Positions 17,864-27,202 of a stretch of 64,000 nt of DNA are shown in pieces. Source of the DNA: Anaerosporobacter sp031551385 (GTDB lineage: Bacteria; Bacillota; Clostridia; Lachnospirales; Lachnospiraceae); assembly GCF_031551385.1 (NCBI RefSeq), contig NZ_JAVBNS010000016.1, positions 49,956 to 113,955 on the forward strand, in the 5' to 3' direction. The position numbers and the translations under genes are program-made. Each line of letters starts with the position of its first letter. Within the stretch, counting starts at the first letter, position 1. Below the pieces are notes generated by a model. It saw nothing but the letters and a program-made list of their open reading frames with translations. It had not been told where the DNA came from and made no database searches.

Positions 17864-18549
17864 GTAAAATATTAATAGTTGAAGATGAACTTGCAATTGC
17901 AGAATTAGAGAAGGACTATCTTGAGTTGAGTGGATTTTCAGTAGATATTGAATCATCTGGAGATGTAGGAGCGAAACGTGCTCTTGCAGAGAATTATGAT
18001 TTGATTATATTAGACCTTATGCTTCCCAATATGGATGGGTTCGAGATATGCAAGAAAGTAAGGGAAGAAAAGAACATCCCTGTAATTATGGTTTCTGCAA
18101 AGAAAGATGATATTGACAAGATTCGTGGACTTGGACTTGGAGCGGATGACTATATGACAAAGCCATTTAGCCCAAGTGAATTGGTGGCAAGAGTAAAAGC
18201 GCATTTAGCAAGATATGAAAGATTGATTGGTACGAATACGAAGGAAAATGAATTAGTTCAGATTCGTGGTATTAAGATTGATAAAACTGCTAGGCGTGTC
18301 TATGTTAATGGAGAAGAAAAAATCTTTACAACGAAAGAATTTGATTTATTAACATTTCTTGCACAAAATCCGAATCATGTATACACAAAGGAAGAACTAT
18401 TTCAAGAGATTTGGGATATGGAATCTATCGGAGATATCGCAACCGTAACGGTTCATATCAAAAAGATACGTGAAAAGATAGAGATAAATACATCGAAACC
18501 TCAATATATTGAAACAATTTGGGGCGTTGGATATCGTTTTAAAGTATAA
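17860..18549 (+). CDS. OmpR/PhoB-type response regulator
   Basis: This is the DNA-binding partner of the upstream kinase, 229 residues. The receiver domain has the acidic pocket VEDE, the phosphoacceptor D52 in ILDLMLPNMDG and the conserved Lys in MTKPFSP. The C-terminal winged helix (about 130-229) has FTTKEFDLLTFLAQNPNHVY and the recognition region VTVHIKKIREKIE followed by IETIWGVGYRFKV. It overlaps the kinase gene by 4 bases, so the pair is translationally coupled. Target genes are not evident; the dyad at the operon promoter is a candidate site. Confidence 0.96.
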   Translation: MSKILIVEDELAIAELEKDYLELSGFSVDIESSGDVGAKRALAENYDLIILDLMLPNMDGFEICKKVREEKNIPVIMVSAKKDDIDKIRGLGLGADDYMTKPFSPSELVARVKAHLARYERLIGTNTKENELVQIRGIKIDKTARRVYVNGEEKIFTTKEFDLLTFLAQNPNHVYTKEELFQEIWDMESIGDIATVTVHIKKIREKIEINTSKPQYIETIWGVGYRFKV

Positions 18550-18554
18550 TGAAT

Positions 18555-18632
18555 GTCAATTAAAAAAAACCTTCTCCATGTTCAAAGCTCCTTAGTATGT
18601 ATTTGAACATTATGAAGGTTTTTTCAATTGAC
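18555..18632 (+). terminator. Long hairpin terminator after the two-component operon
   Basis: A 78-base inverted repeat spans 18555-18632. Its inner arms are ATGTTCAAA / TTTGAACAT, then AAAAAACCTTC / GAAGGTTTTTT, then GTCAATT / AATTGAC at the ends. The right arm has a T run. It is unusually long for an intrinsic terminator and ends only 31 bases before the next gene, where a TATAAT (18635-18640) could be a -10 box. Confidence 0.75.
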
Positions 18633-18662
18633 GATATAATAAGTACCGATTAAGGAGAAAAA

Positions 18663-19412
18663 ATGAAGTCATCTATAATATATGAAGATATACATGTCTT
18701 AGTTTGTGAAAAACCAGTAGGGATGTTGGTGCAGAGTGATCGTTCAATGGACGTGGATATGGTGAATGAACTTAAGAATTATCTATATGAGAAGCAGACA
18801 GAGAAGAGAGAACCGTATCTTGGCTTAGTGCATCGTTTGGATAGACCAGTCGGAGGTGTTCTGGTTTTTGCAAAAACACCGGTAGCGGCGAAATCCTTGA
18901 GTATACAAGTGCAAGGTGGAGAGCAGAGTGGGAAAAATCCGACTCCAAAAATGGAGAAGAAATATTATGCAGTCATCGAAGGTGATTTATCAGACAAGAT
19001 AGGGGCTGTACCAGAAGAGATTGTGAATTATCTTGTGAAGGATGCAAGAACGAATACATCAAAGATTACGAATGCTACTGATAAGAATGGTAAGAAAGCA
19101 ATTTTAATGTATCAGGTATTGGCGGTAGCGAAAGATGAGAGTGGATACCCCATATCATTAGTAGAGGTAACACTGAAAACAGGAAGACATCATCAGATAC
19201 GTGTACAGATGGCGGGAAATCAGATGCCTTTATGGGGAGACACAAAATATAATGAAGCGTTTGTAGAGCGACAAAAACAAAATTCAGGTATGAGATGGGC
19301 GAATGTTGGTCTGTATTCGCATATGTTAGCATTTACACATCCGACCTCAAAGAAGAGACTGGAATTTGAACGAAAACCTAAGGACGGGATTTTTAAACAA
19401 TTTGACTTATAG
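18663..19412 (+). CDS. RluA family RNA pseudouridine synthase
   Basis: This enzyme isomerises specific uridines in rRNA or tRNA to pseudouridine. It has 249 residues. The catalytic motif is HRLDRPVGGVLVFAKT with the nucleophile D60; many relatives have HRLDRDTSG, so the PVGG variant marks a sub-branch. The second typical stretch is LKTGRHHQIRVQMA. There is no N-terminal S4 domain, so it is the short form. AAGGAG precedes the ATG at 18663. The RNA target cannot be told from sequence alone. Confidence 0.92.
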   Translation: MKSSIIYEDIHVLVCEKPVGMLVQSDRSMDVDMVNELKNYLYEKQTEKREPYLGLVHRLDRPVGGVLVFAKTPVAAKSLSIQVQGGEQSGKNPTPKMEKKYYAVIEGDLSDKIGAVPEEIVNYLVKDARTNTSKITNATDKNGKKAILMYQVLAVAKDESGYPISLVEVTLKTGRHHQIRVQMAGNQMPLWGDTKYNEAFVERQKQNSGMRWANVGLYSHMLAFTHPTSKKRLEFERKPKDGIFKQFDL

Positions 19413-19543
19413 CAAGGATAATGAAGAGGCTACTTAAAATAACAGTGATACAAATGTAGTGTGTGCTGAATAATTTATATTAAATTGCAGACACTATATA
19501 AGTAAATGTTAGAAGTATAATGATAAGTGGCAGAGGTGTTATC

Positions 19544-20581
19544 GTGGAAAGAGAGATAAGTCGCATAAAAATAAAAACAGTATTATTAGTAATAGGGACA
19601 ACGATAGCGGTGTATCTTTTTTTTCGTTACGCATTGCTTATGTTTGTTCCTTTTATTGTGGCGTATTTTTTTACGAAGTTATTGCGTCCGATTGTTAACT
19701 GGCTATATGACAAGATTAAGATGTTAAAAATGATTAGTACGACAATACTATTAATTATGTTAGTTACTTTAATTGGTACAATGCTGTTTTTCCTAGGGAA
19801 AAAACTGATTGAGCAAATTAGTAGTCTTGTAACTAACATTCCAGTCTATCAAGAAGTAATTCTTGGCGTGCTAAAGAAGATATGTGGCTGCTGTGATAAA
19901 TTGTTTGAACTTGAGAAAGGGCAAGTGTATTACTATGTCTATAGCAATGGATCAAAGTTTTGGGTAGGAATACAAGAAAAAATAGTTCCTGCGATTACGC
20001 AACGTTCCTTAAGTATTGCAGCTCTATTAATAAGCATTGTAGGGAAAATGGTTATCGTATTTATCGGAGTACTAATGATGATGAAAGACTATGATGAGTA
20101 TAAGAGTTTTTATGAAAATTCGCGTTTCTATGAGGATATTCATAAGGTAACAGGGAAATTATCGGAGACGGGAATTGCATATCTGAAGACACAGGCGATT
20201 ATTATGATGATAACCGCAGCAATCATGACGTGTGGATTGTTTTTGATTCATAATAAATATGCATTATTAATAGGAATTTTGATATCCTTTTTAGATGCAT
20301 TTCCAGCGTTAGGTTGTGGGCTTATATTGATACCATGGGCGGTAGTGGAATTGTTATCAGGAAATGTCGTATATGCGGCTGTAGTTATTACAATTTATCT
20401 AATCTGTGAATTGACAAGACAGTTTTTAGAACCTAAATTATTAGGAGATAGAATTGGAATTAAACCAGTATATATGTTGATGGCGATGGTAATTGGATTC
20501 GAGGTATTTGGTATCTTGGGGTTTTTGCTGGGCCCTCTGGGGTTAGTAATTATATCGGCGGTAGTAAAAGCTTATAGTTGA
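19544..20581 (+). CDS. AI-2E/YtvI-like multi-pass membrane protein
   Basis: This is a membrane protein of the AI-2 exporter-like superfamily (about 345 residues) with around eight hydrophobic segments. Family stretches are FVPFIVAYFFTKLLRPIV near the N-terminus and, near the C-terminus, FLDAFPALGCGLILIPWAVV, FLEPKLLGDRIGIKPVYMLM and ILGFLLGPLGLVI. The overall pattern and the DAFPALGCG turn resemble YtvI, a sporulation membrane protein of bacilli, but this subgroup assignment is tentative. An ATG at 19520 would add eight residues; I prefer GTG 19544 because GAGGTG sits five bases before it. A transport role is inferred from the family only. Confidence 0.85.
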   Translation: MEREISRIKIKTVLLVIGTTIAVYLFFRYALLMFVPFIVAYFFTKLLRPIVNWLYDKIKMLKMISTTILLIMLVTLIGTMLFFLGKKLIEQISSLVTNIPVYQEVILGVLKKICGCCDKLFELEKGQVYYYVYSNGSKFWVGIQEKIVPAITQRSLSIAALLISIVGKMVIVFIGVLMMMKDYDEYKSFYENSRFYEDIHKVTGKLSETGIAYLKTQAIIMMITAAIMTCGLFLIHNKYALLIGILISFLDAFPALGCGLILIPWAVVELLSGNVVYAAVVITIYLICELTRQFLEPKLLGDRIGIKPVYMLMAMVIGFEVFGILGFLLGPLGLVIISAVVKAYS

Positions 20582-20638
20582 TATGAAGAAAAAAGAAATA
20601 AAAGATACAAAATACTATAAATTTTATTTGAGACCCTC

Positions 20639-20667
20639 TTGACAAGTAGAAAACTTTGAATTATACT
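20639..20667 (+). promoter_or_regulatory. Strong promoter of the rpsL-rpsG-fusA-tuf cluster
   Basis: TTGACA (20639-20644) and TATACT (20662-20667) are exactly 17 bases apart. It gives a leader of about 95 bases before rpsL. This makes the ribosomal cluster independent of the distant rpoBC genes. Confidence 0.85.
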
Positions 20668-20768
20668 CAGTTAGTGTGTATTTTGCTAGTAATGGCACAT
20701 TTACACAGTTAAAGCTGATAAAAACAGCAACCACAGAAAAAAACATCATTACCGCAGGAGGTGAAATA

Positions 20769-21188
20769 ATGCCAACTTTTAATCAATTGGTAAGAAAAGG
20801 AAGACAAACAATCGAGAAGAAATCAACTTCTCCAGCACTTCAAAAAGGTTTCAACTCACTTAGAAAGAAATCTACTAACTCATCATCACCACAAAAAAGA
20901 GGTGTTTGTACAGCAGTTAGAACAGCAACTCCTAAAAAGCCTAACTCAGCGCTTAGAAAGATTGCCAGAGTTCGTTTGTCTAACGGAATCGAAGTAACTA
21001 GTTATATCCCAGGTGAAGGCCATAACTTACAAGAACATAGTGTTGTTCTTATCAGAGGTGGTAGAGTAAAAGATTTACCAGGTACTAGATACCATATCGT
21101 TAGAGGTACACTTGATACTGCAGGTGTAGCTAAGAGACGTCAAGCTCGTTCTAAATATGGAGCAAAGAGACCAAAAGACGCTAAATAG
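20769..21188 (+). CDS. rpsL: Ribosomal protein S12
   Basis: This is the 30S decoding-centre protein S12, 139 residues. Signature stretches are MPTFNQLVRKGR, TPKKPNSALRKIARVRL (site of classic streptomycin-resistance changes; K and P are wild type here), IPGEGHNLQEHSVVLIRGGR and GTRYHIVRGTLD. AGGAGGTG lies 5 bases before ATG 20769; longer in-frame extensions upstream lack support. It is the first gene of the str cluster. The spacer to rpsG (21189-21415) is long, 227 bases. Confidence 0.98.
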   Translation: MPTFNQLVRKGRQTIEKKSTSPALQKGFNSLRKKSTNSSSPQKRGVCTAVRTATPKKPNSALRKIARVRLSNGIEVTSYIPGEGHNLQEHSVVLIRGGRVKDLPGTRYHIVRGTLDTAGVAKRRQARSKYGAKRPKDAK

Positions 21189-21331
21189 GAAGCAAAGAAT
21201 CATAAGTAACCACATTATAGCAATTTTCTGATTTAAGAAGTGCCGGATTAATGAGTTTATTCCTGTAGGTTGCAGGTGACGATATATTAAACTGGTTACG
21301 AACACAGAAAACAATTACAGGGATTATTTTG

Positions 21332-21415
21332 TAGTTGACACAATATGTGAGTACCGATGAATTAACAAGTGTATTATCGGGAAACTGATAAACACGTATT
21401 AAGGAGGGAAGCACC
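21332..21415 (+). promoter_or_regulatory. rpsL-rpsG spacer with possible promoter and hairpin
   Basis: Within this 227-base spacer, a perfect TTGACA box (near 21336-21341) precedes a weak TGAATT at 17 bases. A bulged hairpin (GTGTATTATC with GATAAACAC, about 21370-21395) follows just before the rpsG ribosome binding site. In E. coli, S7 binds the equivalent spacer to control translation; whether this one does is unknown. Confidence 0.3.
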
Positions 21416-21886
21416 GTGCCACGTAAAGGACATATTCAAAAAAGAGATGTATTAGCAGATCCATTATACAATAACAAGGTTGTAACAAAGCTTATCAATA
21501 ACATTATGTTAGACGGTAAGAGAGGTGTTGCACAAAAGATCGTATACGGAGCCTTTAATAAAGTAGCAGAAAAAACTGGTAAAGAAGCTGTTGAAGTATT
21601 CGAAGAAGCTATGAACAACATTATGCCAGTGCTTGAAGTTAAAGCTAGACGTATCGGTGGAGCAACATACCAAGTACCAATCGAAGTTAGAGCAGATAGA
21701 AGACAAGCATTAGCTCTTCGCTGGATTACATTGTATTCTCGTAAAAGAGGAGAAAAAACAATGGAAGAAAGATTAGCAAATGAAATTCTTGATGCAGCTA
21801 ACAATACTGGAGCATCTGTTAAGAAAAAAGAAGACATGCACAAAATGGCAGAAGCAAACAAAGCGTTTGCTCACTACAGATGGTAA
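21416..21886 (+). CDS. rpsG: Ribosomal protein S7
   Basis: This is the 30S head protein S7, which nucleates assembly of the 16S 3' domain. It is 156 residues, the usual bacterial size. It starts at GTG 21416, preceded by AAGGAGG at 8 bases. Typical stretches are MPRKGHIQKRDVLADPLY, KLINNIMLDGKRGVAQKIVY, KARRIGGATYQVPIEVRADR and KKKEDMHKMAEANKAFAHYR. It sits between rpsL and fusA in the conserved order. Confidence 0.98.
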   Translation: MPRKGHIQKRDVLADPLYNNKVVTKLINNIMLDGKRGVAQKIVYGAFNKVAEKTGKEAVEVFEEAMNNIMPVLEVKARRIGGATYQVPIEVRADRRQALALRWITLYSRKRGEKTMEERLANEILDAANNTGASVKKKEDMHKMAEANKAFAHYRW

Positions 21887-22103
21887 GATTCATTGCTTAA
21901 TTGCAATGGGTTTATATCAACTAAGATTGCCACAAACATGCAAAATACCTCTTATGCAACTTCGGTTGTATAAGGGGTTAAATATAAGAACGAACAGGTT
22001 ACAGTTGACTGGGCGAAGCAGATATCCGTATCTTCTTTGCTATCTTGCATTTTTTAGTTAAAATGTAAGACAAGACACTCATTATTTTAAGGAGGAAAAT
22101 CCC

Positions 22104-24221
22104 TTGGCTGGAAGAGAATATCCGTTAGATAGAACCAGAAATATTGGTATTATGGCTCATATTGATGCAGGTAAAACTACATTAACAGAGCGTATCCTAT
22201 ACTATACTGGTGTAAACTATAAAATCGGTGATACTCATGAAGGTACTGCTACAATGGACTGGATGGAGCAGGAACAAGAAAGAGGTATCACAATTACTTC
22301 AGCGGCAACTACTTGTCACTGGACAATGCATGAACAAACAGCTGTTAAGCCAGGTGCTTTAGAGCATCGTATCAATATTATTGATACTCCTGGACACGTT
22401 GACTTTACTGTAGAAGTAGAACGTTCATTACGTGTACTTGATGGTGCAGTTGGTGTATTCTGTGCTAAAGGTGGTGTAGAGCCACAATCAGAAAACGTAT
22501 GGCGTCAAGCTGACACATACAATGTACCTAGAATGGCATTCATCAATAAGATGGATATCTTAGGTGCGAACTTCTATGGCGCAGTAGACCAAATCAAAAA
22601 CAGACTTGGTAAAAATACAATTATTCTTCAATTACCTATCGGTAAAGAAGATGATTTCAAAGGTCTTATTGACTTATTTGAAATGCAAGCTTATATCTAT
22701 AATGATGATAAGGGTGAAGACATCGATGTTGTTGAAATCCCTGAAGACATGAAAGATGATGCTGAACTATATAGAAGTGAATTAGTTGAAAAAATCTGCG
22801 AATTAGATGATGATTTAATGATGGCTTACCTTGAAGGTGAAGAGCCAACAGTTGAACAACTAAAAGCAGCTCTTAGAAAAGGTACTTGTGAATGTAAAGC
22901 AATCCCTGTATGCTGTGGTTCTGCTTACAAAAACAGAGGTATTCAAAGACTACTTGATGCAGTTCTTGAATATATGCCAGCTCCAACTGATATCGAATCA
23001 ATCAAAGGTTTTGATGAAGATGGTAATGAAGTAGAAAGACATTCTTCTGATGAAGAACCATTCTCAGCATTAGTATTCAAAATCATGGCCGATCCATTCG
23101 TAGGTAAATTAGCATTCTTTAGAGTTTACTCTGGTTCAATCAATTCAGGTTCATATGTATTGAATGCAACTAAGAACAAAAAAGAACGTGTTGGTCGTAT
23201 TCTACAAATGCATGCTAACAAGAGAGAAGAACTTGATAAAGTTTATTCAGGAGATATCGCAGCAGGAGTTGGTTTCAAATTCTCAACTACTGGTGATACA
23301 ATCTGTGATGAACAACATCCAGTTATTCTTGAGTCTATGGAATTCCCAGAACCAGTTATCGAATTAGCAATTGAGCCTAAGACAAAAGCTGGTCAAGGTA
23401 AGATGGGTGAAGCTTTAGCAAAACTTGCTGAAGAAGATCCAACATTCCGTGCTCACACTGACCAAGAAACTGGTCAAACAATTATCGCTGGTATGGGTGA
23501 ACTTCATCTTGAAATCATCGTAGATAGACTTCTTCGTGAATTCAAAGTAGAAGCTGATGTAGGTGCTCCTCAAGTTGCTTACAAAGAAACATTCACTAAT
23601 GCAGTTGAAATTGATAGTAAATATGCAAAACAATCTGGTGGTCGTGGACAATACGGACACTGTAAAGTTAAGTTTGAGCCAATGGATCCTAACGGTGAAG
23701 AAACATTCAAATTCCAATCAACAGTTGTTGGTGGTGCTATTCCTAAAGAATATATCCCAGCAGTTGGTAATGGTATTGAAGAAGCTACAAAAGCTGGTAT
23801 CATCGCTGGATTCCCTGTACTTGGTGTTTCTGCAACAGTATATGATGGTTCTTACCATGAAGTCGATTCAAGTGAAATGGCATTCCATATCGCTGGTTCT
23901 ATGGCATTCAAAGATGCTATGAACAAAGGTGGAGCAGTATTACTTGAGCCAATCATGAAAGTTGAAGTTACTATGCCAGAAGAATACATGGGCGATGTAA
24001 TTGGTGATATCAATTCACGTCGTGGACGTATCGAAGGTATGGATGACATCGGTGGAGGTAAATTAGTTAAAGGTTATGTTCCACTTTCTGAAATGTTTGG
24101 TTACGCAACGGACCTTCGTTCTAAGACTCAAGGACGTGGAAATTACTCTATGTTCTTTGAAAAATATGAACAAGTTCCAAAATCAGTTCAAGAAAAAGTT
24201 ATTGCTTCTAGAAGTAAATAA
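22104..24221 (+). CDS. fusA: Elongation factor G
   Basis: This GTPase drives ribosomal translocation and recycling. It has 705 residues. The G1 motif is AHIDAGKTTLTERIL, G2 lies in RGITITSAATT, G3 is DTPGHVDFT and G4 is FINKMD. Domain IV carries GGRGQYGHCKVKFEPMD. It starts at TTG 22104 after AAGGAGG at 8 bases. Domain order and length are normal for EF-G1. The gap to rpsG (21887-22103) shows no promoter with confidence. Confidence 0.98.
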   Translation: MAGREYPLDRTRNIGIMAHIDAGKTTLTERILYYTGVNYKIGDTHEGTATMDWMEQEQERGITITSAATTCHWTMHEQTAVKPGALEHRINIIDTPGHVDFTVEVERSLRVLDGAVGVFCAKGGVEPQSENVWRQADTYNVPRMAFINKMDILGANFYGAVDQIKNRLGKNTIILQLPIGKEDDFKGLIDLFEMQAYIYNDDKGEDIDVVEIPEDMKDDAELYRSELVEKICELDDDLMMAYLEGEEPTVEQLKAALRKGTCECKAIPVCCGSAYKNRGIQRLLDAVLEYMPAPTDIESIKGFDEDGNEVERHSSDEEPFSALVFKIMADPFVGKLAFFRVYSGSINSGSYVLNATKNKKERVGRILQMHANKREELDKVYSGDIAAGVGFKFSTTGDTICDEQHPVILESMEFPEPVIELAIEPKTKAGQGKMGEALAKLAEEDPTFRAHTDQETGQTIIAGMGELHLEIIVDRLLREFKVEADVGAPQVAYKETFTNAVEIDSKYAKQSGGRGQYGHCKVKFEPMDPNGEETFKFQSTVVGGAIPKEYIPAVGNGIEEATKAGIIAGFPVLGVSATVYDGSYHEVDSSEMAFHIAGSMAFKDAMNKGGAVLLEPIMKVEVTMPEEYMGDVIGDINSRRGRIEGMDDIGGGKLVKGYVPLSEMFGYATDLRSKTQGRGNYSMFFEKYEQVPKSVQEKVIASRSK

Positions 24222-24273
24222 TATTCTTCTTGAAAATATTACTAATATGAAATATAATTAGTGATACGAGGCA

Positions 24274-24310
24274 ATAATCTTCAATGGTTATACATTCGTA
24301 AGAAGATTAT
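24274..24310 (+). other. Hairpin in the fusA-tuf spacer
   Basis: ATAATCTTC (24274-24282) pairs perfectly with GAAGATTAT (24302-24310) around a 19-base loop, with no T run. It may stabilise or attenuate the tuf message; the 173-base spacer shows no convincing promoter. Confidence 0.3.
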
Positions 24311-24394
24311 AACAAGAGTCGGGTACTCTGACTCACTATAAAGAATTCAGTATTGTAGCCCAAAGGGCGCGTATTTAAAGGAGGACACTTAAAA

Positions 24395-25582
24395 ATGGCT
24401 AAAGCTAAGTTTGAAAGAACGAAACCACATTGTAATATTGGTACTATCGGTCACGTTGACCATGGTAAAACTACTTTAACAGCTGCTATCACTAAAACTC
24501 TTTCTGTAAGAGTTGCTGGTAATGCTGCTGTAGATTTTGAAAATATCGATAAAGCTCCAGAGGAAAGAGAAAGAGGTATCACAATCTCTACTTCTCACGT
24601 TGAGTATGAAACAGATAAGAGACATTACGCTCACGTTGACTGTCCAGGACATGCCGATTACGTTAAGAACATGATCACTGGTGCAGCTCAAATGGATGGT
24701 GCTATCCTTGTAGTTGCTGCTACTGACGGTGTTATGGCTCAAACTAAAGAGCATATCTTATTATCTCGTCAAGTAGGTGTTCCATACATCGTTGTATTCA
24801 TGAACAAATGTGATATGGTTGATGATGAAGAATTACTTGAATTAGTAGAAATGGAAATCACTGAAAACCTTGAAGAATATGATTTCACTGATTGCCCAGT
24901 AGTAAAAGGATCAGCTTTAAAAGCTCTTGAAGATCCATCTAGCGAATGGGGAGATAAAATCATGGAATTAATGGACGCTGTAGATGCTCATATTCCAGAT
25001 CCTAAACGTGCTACTGATCAAGCATTCTTAATGCCAATCGAAGATGTATTCTCAATCACTGGACGTGGTACTGTTGCTACAGGCCGTGTTGAACGTGGTG
25101 TACTTCATGTAAATGAAGAAGTTGAAATCATTGGTATCAAAGAAGAATCTCGTAAAGTAGTTTGTACTGGTATCGAAATGTTCCGTAAACTTCTTGATGA
25201 AGCTCAAGCAGGTGATAACATTGGTGCACTTCTTCGTGGTGTTCAAAGAACAGACATCGAAAGAGGACAAGTACTTGTTAAACCAGGTACAATCAAATGC
25301 CACAAAAAATTCACTGCTCAAGTTTACGTATTAACTAAAGATGAAGGTGGACGTCATAAACCTTTCTTTAACAACTACAGACCACAATTCTACTTCAGAA
25401 CAACTGACGTAACTGGTGTTATTGATTTACCAGCTGGTGTTGAAATGTGTATGCCTGGTGACAATATCGAAATCACAGTTGAATTAATTCACCCAATCGC
25501 TATGGAGCAAGGTTTATCTTTCGCTATCCGTGAAGGTGGACGTACTGTAGGTTCTGGTAAAGTTGCTACTGTAATTGAATAA
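24395..25582 (+). CDS. tuf: Elongation factor Tu
   Basis: This GTPase delivers aminoacyl-tRNA to the ribosome. It has 395 residues. The G1 motif is GHVDHGKTTLTAAIT, switch I contains APEERERGITI, G3 is DCPGHADYVKNMITGAAQMD, G4 is FMNKCDM and G5 is GSALKAL. Domains II and III end with VELIHPIAMEQGLSFAIREG and GSGKVATVIE. AAGGAGG lies before ATG 24395. It is the last gene of the str cluster and is followed by a strong terminator. No second tuf copy is in the window. Confidence 0.98.
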   Translation: MAKAKFERTKPHCNIGTIGHVDHGKTTLTAAITKTLSVRVAGNAAVDFENIDKAPEERERGITISTSHVEYETDKRHYAHVDCPGHADYVKNMITGAAQMDGAILVVAATDGVMAQTKEHILLSRQVGVPYIVVFMNKCDMVDDEELLELVEMEITENLEEYDFTDCPVVKGSALKALEDPSSEWGDKIMELMDAVDAHIPDPKRATDQAFLMPIEDVFSITGRGTVATGRVERGVLHVNEEVEIIGIKEESRKVVCTGIEMFRKLLDEAQAGDNIGALLRGVQRTDIERGQVLVKPGTIKCHKKFTAQVYVLTKDEGGRHKPFFNNYRPQFYFRTTDVTGVIDLPAGVEMCMPGDNIEITVELIHPIAMEQGLSFAIREGGRTVGSGKVATVIE

Positions 25583-25606
25583 TTAATGATTTAATATCAT
25601 AAATTT

Positions 25607-25643
25607 ACCGCAATCCCTTATTCGTAGGGGGTTGCGGTTTTTT
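25607..25643 (+). terminator. Terminator of the str cluster
   Basis: ACCGCAATCCC pairs with the GGG-rich right arm ending in TTGCGGT (one G-U pair), and TTTTTT follows. Confidence 0.9.
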
Positions 25644-25659
25644 GTTGATTGAAAGAAGA

Positions 25660-25707
25660 GAAAAAAGCCCCCATATCCAAGTTCAATCTTTTGGATGTAG
25701 GGGCTTT
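25660..25707 (-). terminator. Terminator of the degV gene
   Basis: Arms 25664-25680 and 25691-25707 pair over about 17 bp around a 10-base loop. Read on the minus strand they are followed by six T. Together with the tuf terminator it insulates the two convergent units. Confidence 0.9.
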
Positions 25708-25713
25708 GAATAG

Positions 25714-26598
25714 TTAAGCGTTATATTTGCGTACAAAACAAACTCCAACAATATCTGGGCCAGTGTATGTACCAATTGTTGTACCTAGTGTAAGAATAGG
25801 TAGATCGACAGGTTGGTTAATAACACTAGGTAGCTTTTCAAGGAAGATAGATGCCTCATCAAAATTAGTACCCGTAATAACACAGAATTCATAGTCTGAG
25901 TAATTAAGGTTATTGTTTTTGAAATGATTAATAAGCATATCGTAAACCTTATCAATGGCCTTCTTAAAACCACGTACTTTACCATAAGGGGCAAGTTCAC
26001 CGTCTTCCATTACAATAAGCGGTTTTAAGTTAAGTAAACTTCCTGCAAGAGCAGAAACCTTACCTATTCTGCCACCCTTTTGAAGGTACTCAAGGGTACC
26101 AAGAGTGAACATTAGTCTCCCTGTTTCTCGCAATTCAAGAAGTTTAGAAACATTATCCGTAAGAGAATATCCGATGTTATGCATTTTGGCAGCTTCAAGT
26201 AATAAAAGACCCTGTCCGCCAGTGCAAATCAAGGAGTCTACAACTTCGATTTGGCTTTCAGGATATTTTTCTTCTAAAATAGATTTAGCAGTCATAGCCG
26301 ACTGGTGTGAGCCGCTAAATTTAAGCGAGATATTCAAACAGAGAACGTCATATCCAGCAACTATGGCTTCTTCAAATTTGCGGCAATAATCATCAATAGA
26401 AGGAAGCGAAGTTTTAGGGTACACGCTTTCGGTAGTTAAACGTTGATAAAAATCAGGAATGGAAATATCAATAATTTCTTTTTGGTAGACCTCTTTATCA
26501 AATGATACATAAAAGGGCACTGTTGTTATGTTGTATTGAGCTAGTAATTCTTCTGTTAAATCGCAAGAACTATCGCTAAATATTCTATATGGTTTCAT
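25714..26598 (-). CDS. DegV family fatty-acid-binding protein
   Basis: This is a DegV/FakB-type protein of 294 residues that binds a fatty acid and, in relatives studied, presents it to the FakA kinase. The N-terminal stretch YRIFSDSSCDLTEELL is typical, and the lipid-binding loop is YPKTSLPSIDDY with SLKFSGSHQSAM. The C-terminal part has LEYLQKGGRIGKVSALAGSLLNLKPLI, a DegV hallmark shortened here. GGAGG lies five bases before ATG 26598; a longer frame to 26670 has no ribosome binding site. No fakA is adjacent. Single-gene unit with its own terminator. Confidence 0.93.
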   Translation of the reverse strand: MKPYRIFSDSSCDLTEELLAQYNITTVPFYVSFDKEVYQKEIIDISIPDFYQRLTTESVYPKTSLPSIDDYCRKFEEAIVAGYDVLCLNISLKFSGSHQSAMTAKSILEEKYPESQIEVVDSLICTGGQGLLLLEAAKMHNIGYSLTDNVSKLLELRETGRLMFTLGTLEYLQKGGRIGKVSALAGSLLNLKPLIVMEDGELAPYGKVRGFKKAIDKVYDMLINHFKNNNLNYSDYEFCVITGTNFDEASIFLEKLPSVINQPVDLPILTLGTTIGTYTGPDIVGVCFVRKYNA

Positions 26599-26846
26599 AA
26601 AATCCTCCGTAAAACTAAAACATAAAGTTACATATGTCGAAAATAAACGATTTAGCCGATATTGTGACAAAGTGAATATAGGTATTATAGCATATGTTAG
26701 CTAAAAAGTAATTAGTATTCTAATATGTAAATAAAGCGTAGATTGACAAATAAATACAGTGGAAAAAAGTACATTCATAATTTATCTTTTATTACAGAAA
26801 ATAATGTTGTAGGAACAAATTAATGAGTGATTTAGGAGGTGTAGCA

Positions 26847-27053
26847 ATGTCATTTACGGATAATGGTGAACTTCCAGTTGGATTAGGAATGTCACTAGCT
26901 CTTGATATGAGAGCTATGACTAATTTTTCGGCACTTGCTGATAGTAAGAAAGAAGAACTCGTTAACTATATCAAGAACTCTACAACAGGATATGAAGCGA
27001 AAGAAAGAATTACAGAAGTAGTGGATCGTTTGCATAATGATTCGTTTTTTTGA
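26847..27053 (+). CDS. Small conserved-looking protein, unknown function
   Basis: This gene encodes 68 residues from ATG 26847, which has AGGAGGTG five bases before it, an excellent start. An ATG at 26823 would place that ribosome binding site inside the gene. The sequence is acidic and soluble. A glycine-containing hydrophobic segment (PVGLGMSLALDMRAM) comes first, followed by a helical C-terminal half with AKERITEVVDRLHND. I do not recognise a family; proteins of this type are, from memory, frequent in Lachnospiraceae, but I cannot confirm it here. A perfect 8-bp dyad (27053-27060 / 27073-27080) overlaps the stop and may end the transcript. Confidence 0.75.
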   Translation: MSFTDNGELPVGLGMSLALDMRAMTNFSALADSKKEELVNYIKNSTTGYEAKERITEVVDRLHNDSFF

Positions 27054-27202
27054 TTTACAAGAAAATTTCATATTGTAAATTAAAAGGCTCTGCGTTGAAT
27101 GCGCACTCGTTAAAAAGAGAATACAAATCTATATACGATTGCGCTTAGCGCGTGAGTTAATAAAGAAATTTACTATATTAAACTGGCACTATTAAACAGT
27201 TT

